Shown in pieces: positions 1 through 4,755 of a stretch of DNA of 5,066 nucleotides. The translations under genes were made by a program, and so were the position numbers. Source of the DNA: an uncultured bacterium (GTDB lineage: Bacteria > Bacillota_I > Bacilli_A > RF39 > UBA660); NCBI GenBank assembly GCA_900314225.1, contig OMUM01000158.1, positions 1-5,066 on the forward strand, read 5' to 3'. Each line of letters opens with the position of its first letter. Position 1 is the stretch's first letter. The notes beneath the pieces were generated by a model. That model made no database searches and was not told the DNA's origin. It saw only the letters and a program-made list of their open reading frames with translations.

Positions 1-13
1 GCAATTTATATCT

Positions 14-32
14 ATGGCAAGTCTTTTGTCAT
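14..32 (+). promoter_or_regulatory. Candidate leader hairpin of rpmE
   Basis: A 7-bp hairpin (ATGGCAA at 14-20, TTGTCAT at 26-32, one G-U pair, 5-nt loop) sits just before the rpmE ribosome-binding site. Structured leaders for autoregulation by L31 have been proposed in Firmicutes, and this may be the 3' part of one. The window begins too close to judge. It could also be chance. Confidence 0.25.
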
Positions 33-50
33 GGCGGAAGGAGAGATAAT

Positions 51-266
51 ATGAAAAAAGGAATTCATCCAGAAGTAAAAGATTGCACTGTAACATGTGC
101 ATGCGGAAATACATTTACTTGTAAATCAACAAAATCTGAAATTAATGTTGAAGTTTGCTCAAATTGCCACCCATTCTTTACAGGAAAGCAAAATAGAGCA
201 TCACGTGCTGGTCGTGTAGAAAAATTCAATAAGAAATATGGATTAGATACTAAAGAAGCTGCATAA
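51..266 (+). CDS. rpmE: 50S ribosomal protein L31, zinc-binding type
   Basis: This encodes 71 residues, the usual length for bacterial L31, a large-subunit protein that bridges to the small-subunit head. The family signature is clear: a MKKGIHPE start, a CxC pair (C16, C18) and a CSNCHPFFTGKQ block (C36, C39), followed by the RVEKFNKKYGL tail. Those four cysteines are the expected zinc ligands, so this is the C+ (zinc-ribbon) form and not the zinc-free YtiA/RpmE2 type. Two extra cysteines (C12, C24) are present. A strong ribosome-binding site (GGAAGGAGAG, 36-45) fixes the ATG at 51. The gene is followed at once by an intrinsic terminator that overlaps its last codons, so it ends its own transcription unit. 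In many Bacillota rpmE lies next to rho; rho would be expected upstream but is outside the window. Confidence 0.97.
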   Translation: MKKGIHPEVKDCTVTCACGNTFTCKSTKSEINVEVCSNCHPFFTGKQNRASRAGRVEKFNKKYGLDTKEAA

Positions 267-278
267 ACTTCTTTTTTT
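252..278 (+). terminator. Intrinsic terminator of rpmE
   Basis: A perfect 7-bp stem, AAAGAAG (252-258) with CTTCTTT (268-274), is followed by further T residues up to 278. The rpmE stop codon (264-266) lies in the 9-nt loop, so the hairpin overlaps the end of the coding sequence. Confidence 0.8.
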
Positions 279-279
279 A

Positions 280-288
280 TGTTAAAAT
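280..288 (+). promoter_or_regulatory. Possible extended -10 promoter for rpiB
   Basis: TGTTAAAAT gives a TGn plus TAAAAT extended -10 directly after the rpmE terminator. No convincing -35 is visible. Transcription would begin near 295, almost at the ribosome-binding site GGAGA (295-299), so the leader would be about 12 nt. Confidence 0.4.
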
Positions 289-306
289 ATCTTTGGAGAT
301 GATCAT

Positions 307-750
307 ATGAAAATAGGAATTGCTAGTGACCACCGTGGTTATAAGTTAAAAGAGCAATTAAAAGAAAAATTAAATAGTAAATATGAAATAATTGATTATG
401 GTACAAATAGTGAAGAATCTACTGATTATCCTGATTATGCCTTCAAACTAGGAGAAAATGTCCGTGACAAAAATGTTGACTTTGGAGTAGCTATCTGTGG
501 ATCAGGTATTGGTATTAGTATTGCTTGCAACAAAGTGAAAGGAATTAGATGTGCCAAAGTAGTTAATAGTGCTGAAGCAAAAGTAACAAGAATTGATAAT
601 GATGCCAACATAGTAGCCTTTGGCGAAAAAACTCCACTAGAAGAAGCTATAAAAATAGTCGAAACATTTGTTGAAACACCATTTTCTAATTTAGAAAAGC
701 ATTTAAGAAGAATTAATAAAATAACTAAATATGAGGAAGAAAATAAATGA
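307..750 (+). CDS. rpiB: Ribose-5-phosphate isomerase B (RpiB/LacAB family)
   Basis: The product is predicted to interconvert ribose 5-phosphate and ribulose 5-phosphate in the cytosolic pentose phosphate pathway. Its 147 residues match the family length. Visible signatures are SDHRG (7-11), DYPD (40-43), the catalytic-cysteine loop CGSGIGIS (64-71) with C64 as the expected base, NKVKGIRCA (74-82), NDAN (98-101) and the phosphate-binding tail around K131, H132 and R135. One odd point is that the His normally preceding NDAN (H99 in E. coli RpiB, which opens the sugar ring) is Asp here (D97). LacB proteins also lack this His, so an altered sugar-phosphate substrate is possible, but the rest reads as RpiB and a LacA partner is absent. 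GGAGA at 295-299 sets the ATG at 307. The stop overlaps the next start (ATGA), implying translational coupling to ywzB. Confidence 0.92.
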   Translation: MKIGIASDHRGYKLKEQLKEKLNSKYEIIDYGTNSEESTDYPDYAFKLGENVRDKNVDFGVAICGSGIGISIACNKVKGIRCAKVVNSAEAKVTRIDNDANIVAFGEKTPLEEAIKIVETFVETPFSNLEKHLRRINKITKYEEENK

Positions 751-944
751 GTGGAAAATTTTATTTATATGTAGCAGTTACATTTATCGTAATATGGGCC
801 ATGGACTCCTTAAACATAAATGGTATATTTAAAAAAAATAGAGTATATCAAGCTCGAGTATTTTATTTTCTACTAGCCCTTGCTCTTATCTATTTAGTAA
901 CTAATTTTATCTTTGATATTTTTTCAACTGTAAATATTTCTTAA
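747..944 (+). CDS. ywzB: Small integral membrane protein, DUF1146/YwzB family
   Basis: This is a 65-residue hydrophobic protein with two predicted membrane helices (about residues 5-19 and 38-59) separated by a short basic loop. The central pattern, WAMDSLNINGIFKKNR followed by QAR and a second hydrophobic segment ending in FIFDIF, matches what I know of the DUF1146/YwzB family. Its function is unknown; in other Bacillota it usually lies beside the F1Fo ATP synthase or NADH dehydrogenase genes. No such genes lie next to it here, where it overlaps rpiB by 4 nt and is probably translated by coupling; its ribosome-binding site (GAGGAAG, 733-739) lies within rpiB. A terminator begins at its stop codon, so rpiB and ywzB form a two-gene unit. 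The family call is from recalled motif similarity. Confidence 0.8.
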   Translation: MSGKFYLYVAVTFIVIWAMDSLNINGIFKKNRVYQARVFYFLLALALIYLVTNFIFDIFSTVNIS

Positions 945-970
945 GAAGATGTATAAATCTTCTTTTTTTT
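943..970 (+). terminator. Intrinsic terminator of the rpiB-ywzB unit
   Basis: A perfect 8-bp stem, AAGAAGAT (943-950) with ATCTTCTT (957-964), has a 6-nt loop (GTATAA) and a run of six T residues (965-970). The last two bases of the ywzB stop codon form the base of the stem. Confidence 0.88.
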
Positions 971-980
971 GTTCAAACTT
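951..980 (+). promoter_or_regulatory. Candidate sigma-F (forespore) promoter for spoIIQ
   Basis: GTATA (951-955) matches the sigma-F/G -35 pattern. After exactly 15 nt, GTTCAAACTT (971-980) matches the sigma-F -10 pattern (GGNNANAHTR) at five of its seven constrained positions. In B. subtilis spoIIQ is transcribed by sigma-F, so the placement is apt. The -35 lies inside the loop of the preceding terminator. The start site would fall near 987, at the ribosome-binding site GAGGTG (986-991). This is inference from a short match. Confidence 0.4.
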
Positions 981-996
981 ATACTGAGGTGAAAAA

Positions 997-1614
997 ATGA
1001 AAAGAAAATTTAGAGTTAAAACAGTACCACTTTTAATAACTATCCTTGCCTTAGTACCTTTATTAACAATATTCTTAATTAAAAGAACATCTCTAACAAA
1101 TAAGCAACCAGAAGAAGACCTAGTAACAGAAGAAACAATATCTGATTCCCTACCTGTTATTAATACAACTAATAAAATGATAAATCCTTATACTGATAAA
1201 AATGTCAAAATAGGAAAAACATATTATGATTATAAAGGAGAAGAAAAAAATCAAGAAAATTCAATAACAGTGCATGATAATACTTATATGCAAAATACAG
1301 GAATAGATTTTATATCTGATCAGATATTTGATGTAGTAAGTGTACAAGATGGAACAGTAATTAATGTTAAAGAAGATAATTTACTAGGAAAAGTTGTAGA
1401 AATAAAACATGAAAGTGGACTTATCTCAAGTTATCAAAGTTTAAGTGAAATCTCAGTAAAAAAAGGAGAAACTATTACTCAAGGACAAATAATTGGTAAA
1501 AGTGGTACTAATGAATTAGACAAAGAAAGTGGTAATCATTTACACTTTGAAATTTATAAAGATGGAACAAGTGTAAACCCAGAAAATTATCTAAATAAAG
1601 AAATTAATAATTAG
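997..1614 (+). CDS. spoIIQ: Stage II sporulation protein SpoIIQ (LytM/M23-like domain)
   Basis: In spore formers SpoIIQ sits in the forespore membrane and binds mother-cell SpoIIIAH to form the channel linking the two compartments during engulfment. The 205-residue product has a short basic N-terminus, one membrane segment (about 9-28), a linker rich in polar residues (30-85) and a LytM/M23 domain (about 90-200). Blocks such as GIDF (102-105), SSYQSLSEISV (144-154), GQIIGKSG (163-170), SGNHLHFE (178-185) and NPENYLN (194-200) match recalled B. subtilis SpoIIQ closely, including the YQSLSE segment where active peptidases have a catalytic His. The zinc-site His of HxGxD is Asn (N100), while D104 and the HLH pair (H181, H183) remain, so peptidase activity is doubtful. 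It lacks the long acidic C-tail of the B. subtilis protein. The start is set by GAGGTG at 986-991. Neighbouring mbl supports the assignment. Confidence 0.88.
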   Translation: MKRKFRVKTVPLLITILALVPLLTIFLIKRTSLTNKQPEEDLVTEETISDSLPVINTTNKMINPYTDKNVKIGKTYYDYKGEEKNQENSITVHDNTYMQNTGIDFISDQIFDVVSVQDGTVINVKEDNLLGKVVEIKHESGLISSYQSLSEISVKKGETITQGQIIGKSGTNELDKESGNHLHFEIYKDGTSVNPENYLNKEINN

Positions 1615-1637
1615 AAGAAAAATATTTCTTCTTTTTT
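1613..1637 (+). terminator. Intrinsic terminator of spoIIQ
   Basis: A perfect 8-bp stem, AGAAGAAA (1613-1620) with TTTCTTCT (1625-1632), has a 4-nt loop (AATA) and five T residues after it. The stem starts within the spoIIQ stop codon (1612-1614). Confidence 0.88.
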
Positions 1638-1646
1638 CATAATTTT

Positions 1647-1688
1647 TATAATATAATAAGTAATAAATTTATAAAAATATGATAAAAT
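1647..1688 (+). promoter_or_regulatory. Candidate promoter region for mbl
   Basis: Two overlapping TATAAT hexamers (1647-1652, 1652-1657) and an extended -10, TGATAAAAT (1680-1688), lie between the spoIIQ terminator and mbl. The region is almost pure A+T, so such matches arise easily, and no good -35 is visible. A promoter is expected here because spoIIQ is terminated upstream. Which hexamer is used cannot be decided by eye. Confidence 0.4.
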
Positions 1689-1695
1689 ATGAAAG

Positions 1696-1702
1696 AAAGG
1701 AA
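1696..1702 (+). promoter_or_regulatory. Ribosome-binding site fixing the mbl start
   Basis: AAAGGAA lies 7-8 nt before the ATG at 1710. The in-frame ATG at 1689 is upstream of this site and has no site of its own, so 1710 is preferred. This also gives the standard N-terminus of the family. Confidence 0.8.
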
Positions 1703-1709
1703 TGAAAAC

Positions 1710-2708
1710 ATGTTAGCAAAAGATATAGGTATAGATTTAGGTACAGCAAATGTTTTAATATATATCAAAGGTCAGGGAATAGTTTTAAATGAACCAAGTA
1801 TTGTAGTTGTCGACACAGAAACTAATAAAGTAATAGCTGTTGGAAAAGAAGCAAGTGAAATGTTAGGTAGAACTCCAGAAAAAGTTCAAGCTATTAAGCC
1901 TATGAAAGATGGCGTAATTGCCGACTTTGAATTAACTGAAATTATGTTAAATTATTTTATTAATAAAGTTAAAGGAAGGTCATTTTTTTCTAGACCAAGA
2001 ATTTTAATCTGTTGTCCTACAAATATAACTCCAGTAGAAAAAAATGCCATAAAAGAAGCAGCTGAGAGAACAGGAGCTAGAAAAGTTTATATTGAAGAAG
2101 AACCAAAAGTTGCTGCTATTGGAGCAGGAATGGATATTTCCAAGCCAACTGCCAATATGGTATTAGATATTGGAGGAGGAACAACTGATATAGCAATTCT
2201 ATCTATGAATGGAATAGTTTCATCTGCTTCAATTAAAATTGCCGGTAATATTTTTGATGAAGATATAGTAAAATATATAAGAAGTAAATATAAACTATTA
2301 ATTGGAGAAAAAACTGCTGAAGAAATAAAAATAAACTTTGCCAATGTATTTAAACCATCTAAAAAAGAAAAATTAACTGTAAAAGGAAGAAATTTATTAA
2401 CCGGATTACCAGATTCTATAGAATTATCTCAGGACGAGACCAAAGAAGCTTTAGATGATAGTCTAACTAGAATAATAAAAACTATCAAAGGTGTCTTAGA
2501 ACAAACTCCACCAGAATTATCCGCAGATATTGTGGAAAAAGGTGTTGTCCTAACAGGTGGAGGGGCTTTACTTAAAGGCCTAGAAGATTTATTAGAAGAA
2601 GAATTAACAATACCAGTTTTAATTGCAGAAACACCTCTAACATGTGTTGCTGAAGGAACAGGAGTATTATTAGATAATATTAAATTACTAGAAGAAGACC
2701 AGGAATAG
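1710..2708 (+). CDS. mbl: Rod-shape actin homologue Mbl (MreB family)
   Basis: This is a cytoplasmic actin-like ATPase that forms membrane-associated filaments and guides sidewall peptidoglycan synthesis. With the start at 1710 it is 332 residues, against 333 for recalled B. subtilis Mbl, and begins MLAKDIGIDLGTANVLIY, with the phosphate-1 loop at residues 5-11. Other family blocks are KDGVIADFE (66-74), PRILICCPTNITPVE (96-110), EEEPKVAAIGAGM (129-141), the phosphate-2 loop LDIGGGTTD (152-160), YKLLIGEKTAEEIKI (194-208) and the adenosine motif LTGGGALLKGL (281-291). The position after spoIIQ matches mbl and not mreB, which normally heads mreBCD; no mreC follows. An in-frame ATG at 1689 would add seven residues (MKERNEN) that do not look like the family. 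Reading the paralogue as Mbl rests on recalled similarity and neighbourhood. Confidence 0.93.
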   Translation: MLAKDIGIDLGTANVLIYIKGQGIVLNEPSIVVVDTETNKVIAVGKEASEMLGRTPEKVQAIKPMKDGVIADFELTEIMLNYFINKVKGRSFFSRPRILICCPTNITPVEKNAIKEAAERTGARKVYIEEEPKVAAIGAGMDISKPTANMVLDIGGGTTDIAILSMNGIVSSASIKIAGNIFDEDIVKYIRSKYKLLIGEKTAEEIKINFANVFKPSKKEKLTVKGRNLLTGLPDSIELSQDETKEALDDSLTRIIKTIKGVLEQTPPELSADIVEKGVVLTGGGALLKGLEDLLEEELTIPVLIAETPLTCVAEGTGVLLDNIKLLEEDQE

Positions 2709-2718
2709 GTCTTTTTTT
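2692..2718 (+). terminator. Intrinsic terminator of mbl
   Basis: A 6-bp core stem, AAGACC (2695-2700) with GGTCTT (2708-2713), has a 7-nt loop. It can be lengthened by a G-U pair and two A-T pairs, and a T run extends to 2718. The mbl stop codon (2706-2708) spans the loop and the right arm. Confidence 0.82.
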
Positions 2719-2727
2719 AATTTCTTC

Positions 2728-2757
2728 TTTAAAGTAAATATGAATACATGTTATAAT
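2728..2757 (+). promoter_or_regulatory. Promoter of the tagO-like gene
   Basis: A perfect TATAAT (2752-2757) is preceded by TGT (2749-2751), giving a consensus extended -10. A weak -35 (TTTAAA, 2728-2733) lies 18 nt upstream. Transcription would start near 2764, at the ribosome-binding site, giving a leader of about 14 nt. Confidence 0.68.
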
Positions 2758-2763
2758 TTTGCT

Positions 2764-2769
2764 AGGAAG
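2764..2769 (+). promoter_or_regulatory. Ribosome-binding site fixing the tagO start
   Basis: AGGAAG (2764-2769) is well placed for the ATG at 2778. A GTG at 2769 would lengthen the protein by three residues but overlaps this site, so it cannot use it. Confidence 0.8.
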
Positions 2770-2777
2770 TGAAATTT

Positions 2778-3884
2778 ATGCGTATTCAATTGTTATCCGC
2801 TTTTAAAATAGTTTTAACAACATTTATTGCTTCAACGCTAATTATGTTTTTAATGCGAAAAGTAGCAGTTCATGTGGGAGCACTCGATAAGCCCCGTGCT
2901 GAAGAAGGACACAGACACATTCATAAGATGGTAACCCCAAAACTTGGAGGAGTTGGAATATTTTTAGGCTTTTTATTAGGCTACATGTTATTTGGTGAAC
3001 AAAGTGTTAGAATGAATTCTATTTTGATAGGTAGCTTTATTATAATATTAACTTCAATTGTTGATGATATTAATTCAATTAAAGCTTCTCAAAAACTGAT
3101 TGGTCATTTAGTTGCTGCATCAATTATTGTTTTCTATGGACAAATTCTTCTAGACAATATTACTGTATTTGGCTATTCTTTCAATTTTGGTATTTTATCT
3201 TACCCAATAACTATTCTTTTTATTGTTGCCTGTACTAATATTATTAATTTAATAGATGGACTTGATGGTTTAAGTGGAGGAATTTGTTCAATATTTTATA
3301 TAACTATTGCTATTATTGGATTCTTTCAAGGTAGATTTGGAAGTTTAGTAATGGTTATTACTCTAATTATGTTAGGTTCAACATTAGGCTTTTTAGTCCA
3401 TAACTTTAGACCATTTCATCAAGCAAAAATATTTGCTGGTGATGGAGCAACTTTTATGGGCTTCATAATAGCAGTCATAACATTATTAGAATTTAAAGGA
3501 CCAGCTCTTATCTCATTCTTTGTACCAGTATCAATTCTAAGTATTCCAATACTCGATACTTTATTTGCTATTATCAGAAGACTATTAAAAGGAGAACCAC
3601 CATTCAAAGCAGATAGACAACATCTTCATCATCAATTATTAGGAATGAATTTCTCACCAACCACAACAGTTCTAATAATTTATAGTATAAATATACTTTT
3701 CGCTGTTGCTTCAATTCTTTACACATTAAAATTACAGGAACCAATGATTTCAAGAACAATCTATATAATATTATTTATAATAGTTTTATGGTTTGTCTTT
3801 CATACCACAATTATTACAGATAAGAGACCAAAAATTATAAAAAAACTGTCAAGTAAAATAAAAAAGAAAAAAAAGTCTAATTAA
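2778..3884 (+). CDS. tagO: UDP-GlcNAc:undecaprenyl-phosphate GlcNAc-1-phosphate transferase, TagO/WecA family
   Basis: This is a polytopic membrane enzyme of the MraY/WecA/TagO superfamily. It is expected to transfer a sugar 1-phosphate from a UDP-sugar to undecaprenyl phosphate, the first step of wall teichoic acid or a related envelope polymer. The 368-residue product is hydrophobic, with about ten to eleven likely membrane segments. Superfamily motifs appear in order: TPKLGGVGIF (53-62), VDD (95-97), NIINLIDGLDGLSGG (154-168), IFAGDGATFMGF (218-229) and the HLHH loop within ADRQHLHHQLL (278-288). HLHH and the absence of a MurNAc-pentapeptide gene cluster favour TagO/WecA over MraY. Two oddities are that the usual GD[ST]G segment is one residue short, reading GDGATF, and that the first motif has a His-rich stretch (GHRHIHK, 44-50). 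The tail is very basic. The exact sugar substrate is not shown by sequence. Confidence 0.9.
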   Translation: MRIQLLSAFKIVLTTFIASTLIMFLMRKVAVHVGALDKPRAEEGHRHIHKMVTPKLGGVGIFLGFLLGYMLFGEQSVRMNSILIGSFIIILTSIVDDINSIKASQKLIGHLVAASIIVFYGQILLDNITVFGYSFNFGILSYPITILFIVACTNIINLIDGLDGLSGGICSIFYITIAIIGFFQGRFGSLVMVITLIMLGSTLGFLVHNFRPFHQAKIFAGDGATFMGFIIAVITLLEFKGPALISFFVPVSILSIPILDTLFAIIRRLLKGEPPFKADRQHLHHQLLGMNFSPTTTVLIIYSINILFAVASILYTLKLQEPMISRTIYIILFIIVLWFVFHTTIITDKRPKIIKKLSSKIKKKKKSN

Positions 3885-3895
3885 TAGACTTTTTT
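3869..3895 (+). terminator. Intrinsic terminator of the tagO-like gene
   Basis: A perfect 11-bp stem, AAAAAAGTCTA (3869-3879) with TAGACTTTTTT (3885-3895), has a 5-nt loop holding the stop codon (3882-3884). Because the A run pairs with the T run, it could also act on the opposite strand. Confidence 0.88.
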
Positions 3896-3898
3896 CTA

Positions 3899-3921
3899 TG
3901 ATACCATTTAAAATGAGCGTG
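3899..3921 (+). promoter_or_regulatory. Start region of the LytTR gene: weak promoter and ribosome-binding site
   Basis: TGATACCAT (3899-3907) is a partial extended -10 just after the tagO terminator. GAGCGTG (3915-3921) is a weak ribosome-binding site 6 nt before the ATG at 3928. Neither is strong. Their order favours the start at 3928, because in-frame ATGs at 3898 and 3913 fall inside or before these elements. Confidence 0.35.
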
Positions 3922-3927
3922 ATAAAA

Positions 3928-4608
3928 ATGATAAATTTTATAATTGAAGATCTTAGTTTAAAAGAAATTATTGATAAAATAATGATGAATTATAATTATA
4001 GATATAATATAAAAGAATATCCCATAGAAACAAATACTACTAATAGTATATATCTTATTAACTATAATCCAAATGAAATATTAAGTCTAAGCAAAATAAG
4101 ACATATAAGATATGATTTAAAAGATTGGTCATCTATAATTATATTATTTACTAAAAATAAAAAAATAAAAAATGATCTATATGATAAAAAATATTTAATA
4201 TTAGATATTATTAACTCAAATATTGAATTAAATTTAAAAGAAGATATAAATTTAATTTTAAATAATATATTTTCTTCTAATAAATATTTAAATTATAGTT
4301 ATAAAAATATATATTATAATATTCCATTACAAGATATATACTATATTGAAAATGATTCTGCTAATAAAAGATGTTTAATTAAAACTTTTGAAGATACATT
4401 TTATATGCCAGAGTCAATTTCTAAGATATTGAATCAATTAGATAAAAACTTTATAAAATGTAGTAGAAGTTATATTATTAATTTAAAAAAAGTGAGATAC
4501 TTCAGCATTAAAAATAATATAATCTATTTTAATAAAGAAATTAAAGTATATGAAGTTTCCAGAAATAAGAAAAAAGAGCTAATTAATTTCTTAAGAAATA
4601 TAGATTGA
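3928..4608 (+). CDS. LytTR-family DNA-binding regulator with degenerate receiver domain
   Basis: This is probably a cytoplasmic transcription regulator built like AgrA/ComE response regulators, at 226 residues (AgrA is 238). The C-terminal part (about 125-222) is a LytTR DNA-binding domain: DIYYIENDSANKRCLI (136-151), PESISKILNQLDKNFIKCS (161-179) and SYIINLKKV (181-189), matching the family pattern F-x-R-x-H-x-SYIVN with His replaced by Ser (S179). The N-terminal part starts MINFIIEDLS like a receiver domain and keeps an acidic pair (E7, D8) and a Thr after a hydrophobic strand (T75). Where the phosphorylated Asp should follow the third strand it reads IYLINYN, so Asn45 or Ile44 replaces Asp. 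The conserved switch Lys also appears to be missing. No kinase gene is nearby. The gene is about 16% G+C by hand count, far below its neighbours. No terminator was seen after it. ATGs at 3898 and 3913 are alternative starts. Confidence 0.8.
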   Translation: MINFIIEDLSLKEIIDKIMMNYNYRYNIKEYPIETNTTNSIYLINYNPNEILSLSKIRHIRYDLKDWSSIIILFTKNKKIKNDLYDKKYLILDIINSNIELNLKEDINLILNNIFSSNKYLNYSYKNIYYNIPLQDIYYIENDSANKRCLIKTFEDTFYMPESISKILNQLDKNFIKCSRSYIINLKKVRYFSIKNNIIYFNKEIKVYEVSRNKKKELINFLRNID

Positions 4609-4646
4609 TGAATATTGTCGAATTATAGAGAAAAATAATAAAAAAG

Positions 4647-4678
4647 TATTCTAAAAAAGACATATTCTAGAAAAACCA
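4647..4678 (+). repeat. Two tandem 16-bp imperfect repeats
   Basis: TATTCTAAAAAAGACA (4647-4662) is followed directly by TATTCTAGAAAAACCA (4663-4678), with 13 of 16 positions identical. A weaker third unit starts TATTTTTA at 4679. They lie between the LytTR gene and the csp promoter, so an operator is conceivable, although the region is AT-rich. Confidence 0.5.
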
Positions 4679-4696
4679 TATTTTTAATTAAATACT

Positions 4697-4705
4697 TGCT
4701 ACAAT
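4697..4705 (+). promoter_or_regulatory. Extended -10 promoter for csp
   Basis: TGCTACAAT is an extended -10 with one mismatch to TATAAT. No good -35 is visible. Transcription would start near 4712, giving a leader of about 44 nt, longer than the apparent leaders of its neighbours. Confidence 0.5.
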
Positions 4706-4710
4706 GATTA

Positions 4711-4733
4711 TACCAAGTAAAAAGTAGTTGGTA
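4711..4733 (+). promoter_or_regulatory. Hairpin at the 5' end of the csp leader
   Basis: TACCAA (4711-4716) and TTGGTA (4728-4733) form a 6-bp stem with an 11-nt loop, starting about where the transcript should begin and ending 4 nt before the ribosome-binding site GTGAGGTG (4738-4745). It could be a transcript-stabilising or cold-responsive element, or a dyad operator. The function is inferred only from position. Confidence 0.35.
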
Positions 4734-4755
4734 GAATGTGAGGTGTAGAAAGTAA

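Noticed and set aside
980..985. TATACT as a housekeeping -10 for spoIIQ
   Set aside because: The start site would fall around 992, within or past the ribosome-binding site, and no -35 is present. The sigma-F reading fits better.
1689..1709. Upstream ATG giving mbl seven extra residues
   Set aside because: The ribosome-binding site AAAGGAA lies downstream of this ATG, and the extra residues do not match Mbl proteins, which start close to the DIGIDLGT motif.
2087..2344. Reverse-strand open frame of 85 codons inside mbl
   Set aside because: It lies wholly within a well-conserved Mbl coding region, is antisense to it, shows no ribosome-binding site or recognisable domain, and is best explained as a shadow of the real gene.
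2769..2777. GTG start for tagO
   Set aside because: The GTG overlaps the ribosome-binding site that correctly serves the ATG at 2778.
3419..3607. Reverse-strand open frame of 62 codons inside tagO
   Set aside because: It is antisense to conserved TagO motifs, with no independent start signal or recognisable product.
3898..3927. Longest start of the LytTR gene
   Set aside because: The ATG at 3898 directly follows the T run of the tagO terminator and has no ribosome-binding site. MINF from 3928 is the usual receiver-type N-terminus. The evidence is modest, so the alternative is kept in the gene entry.
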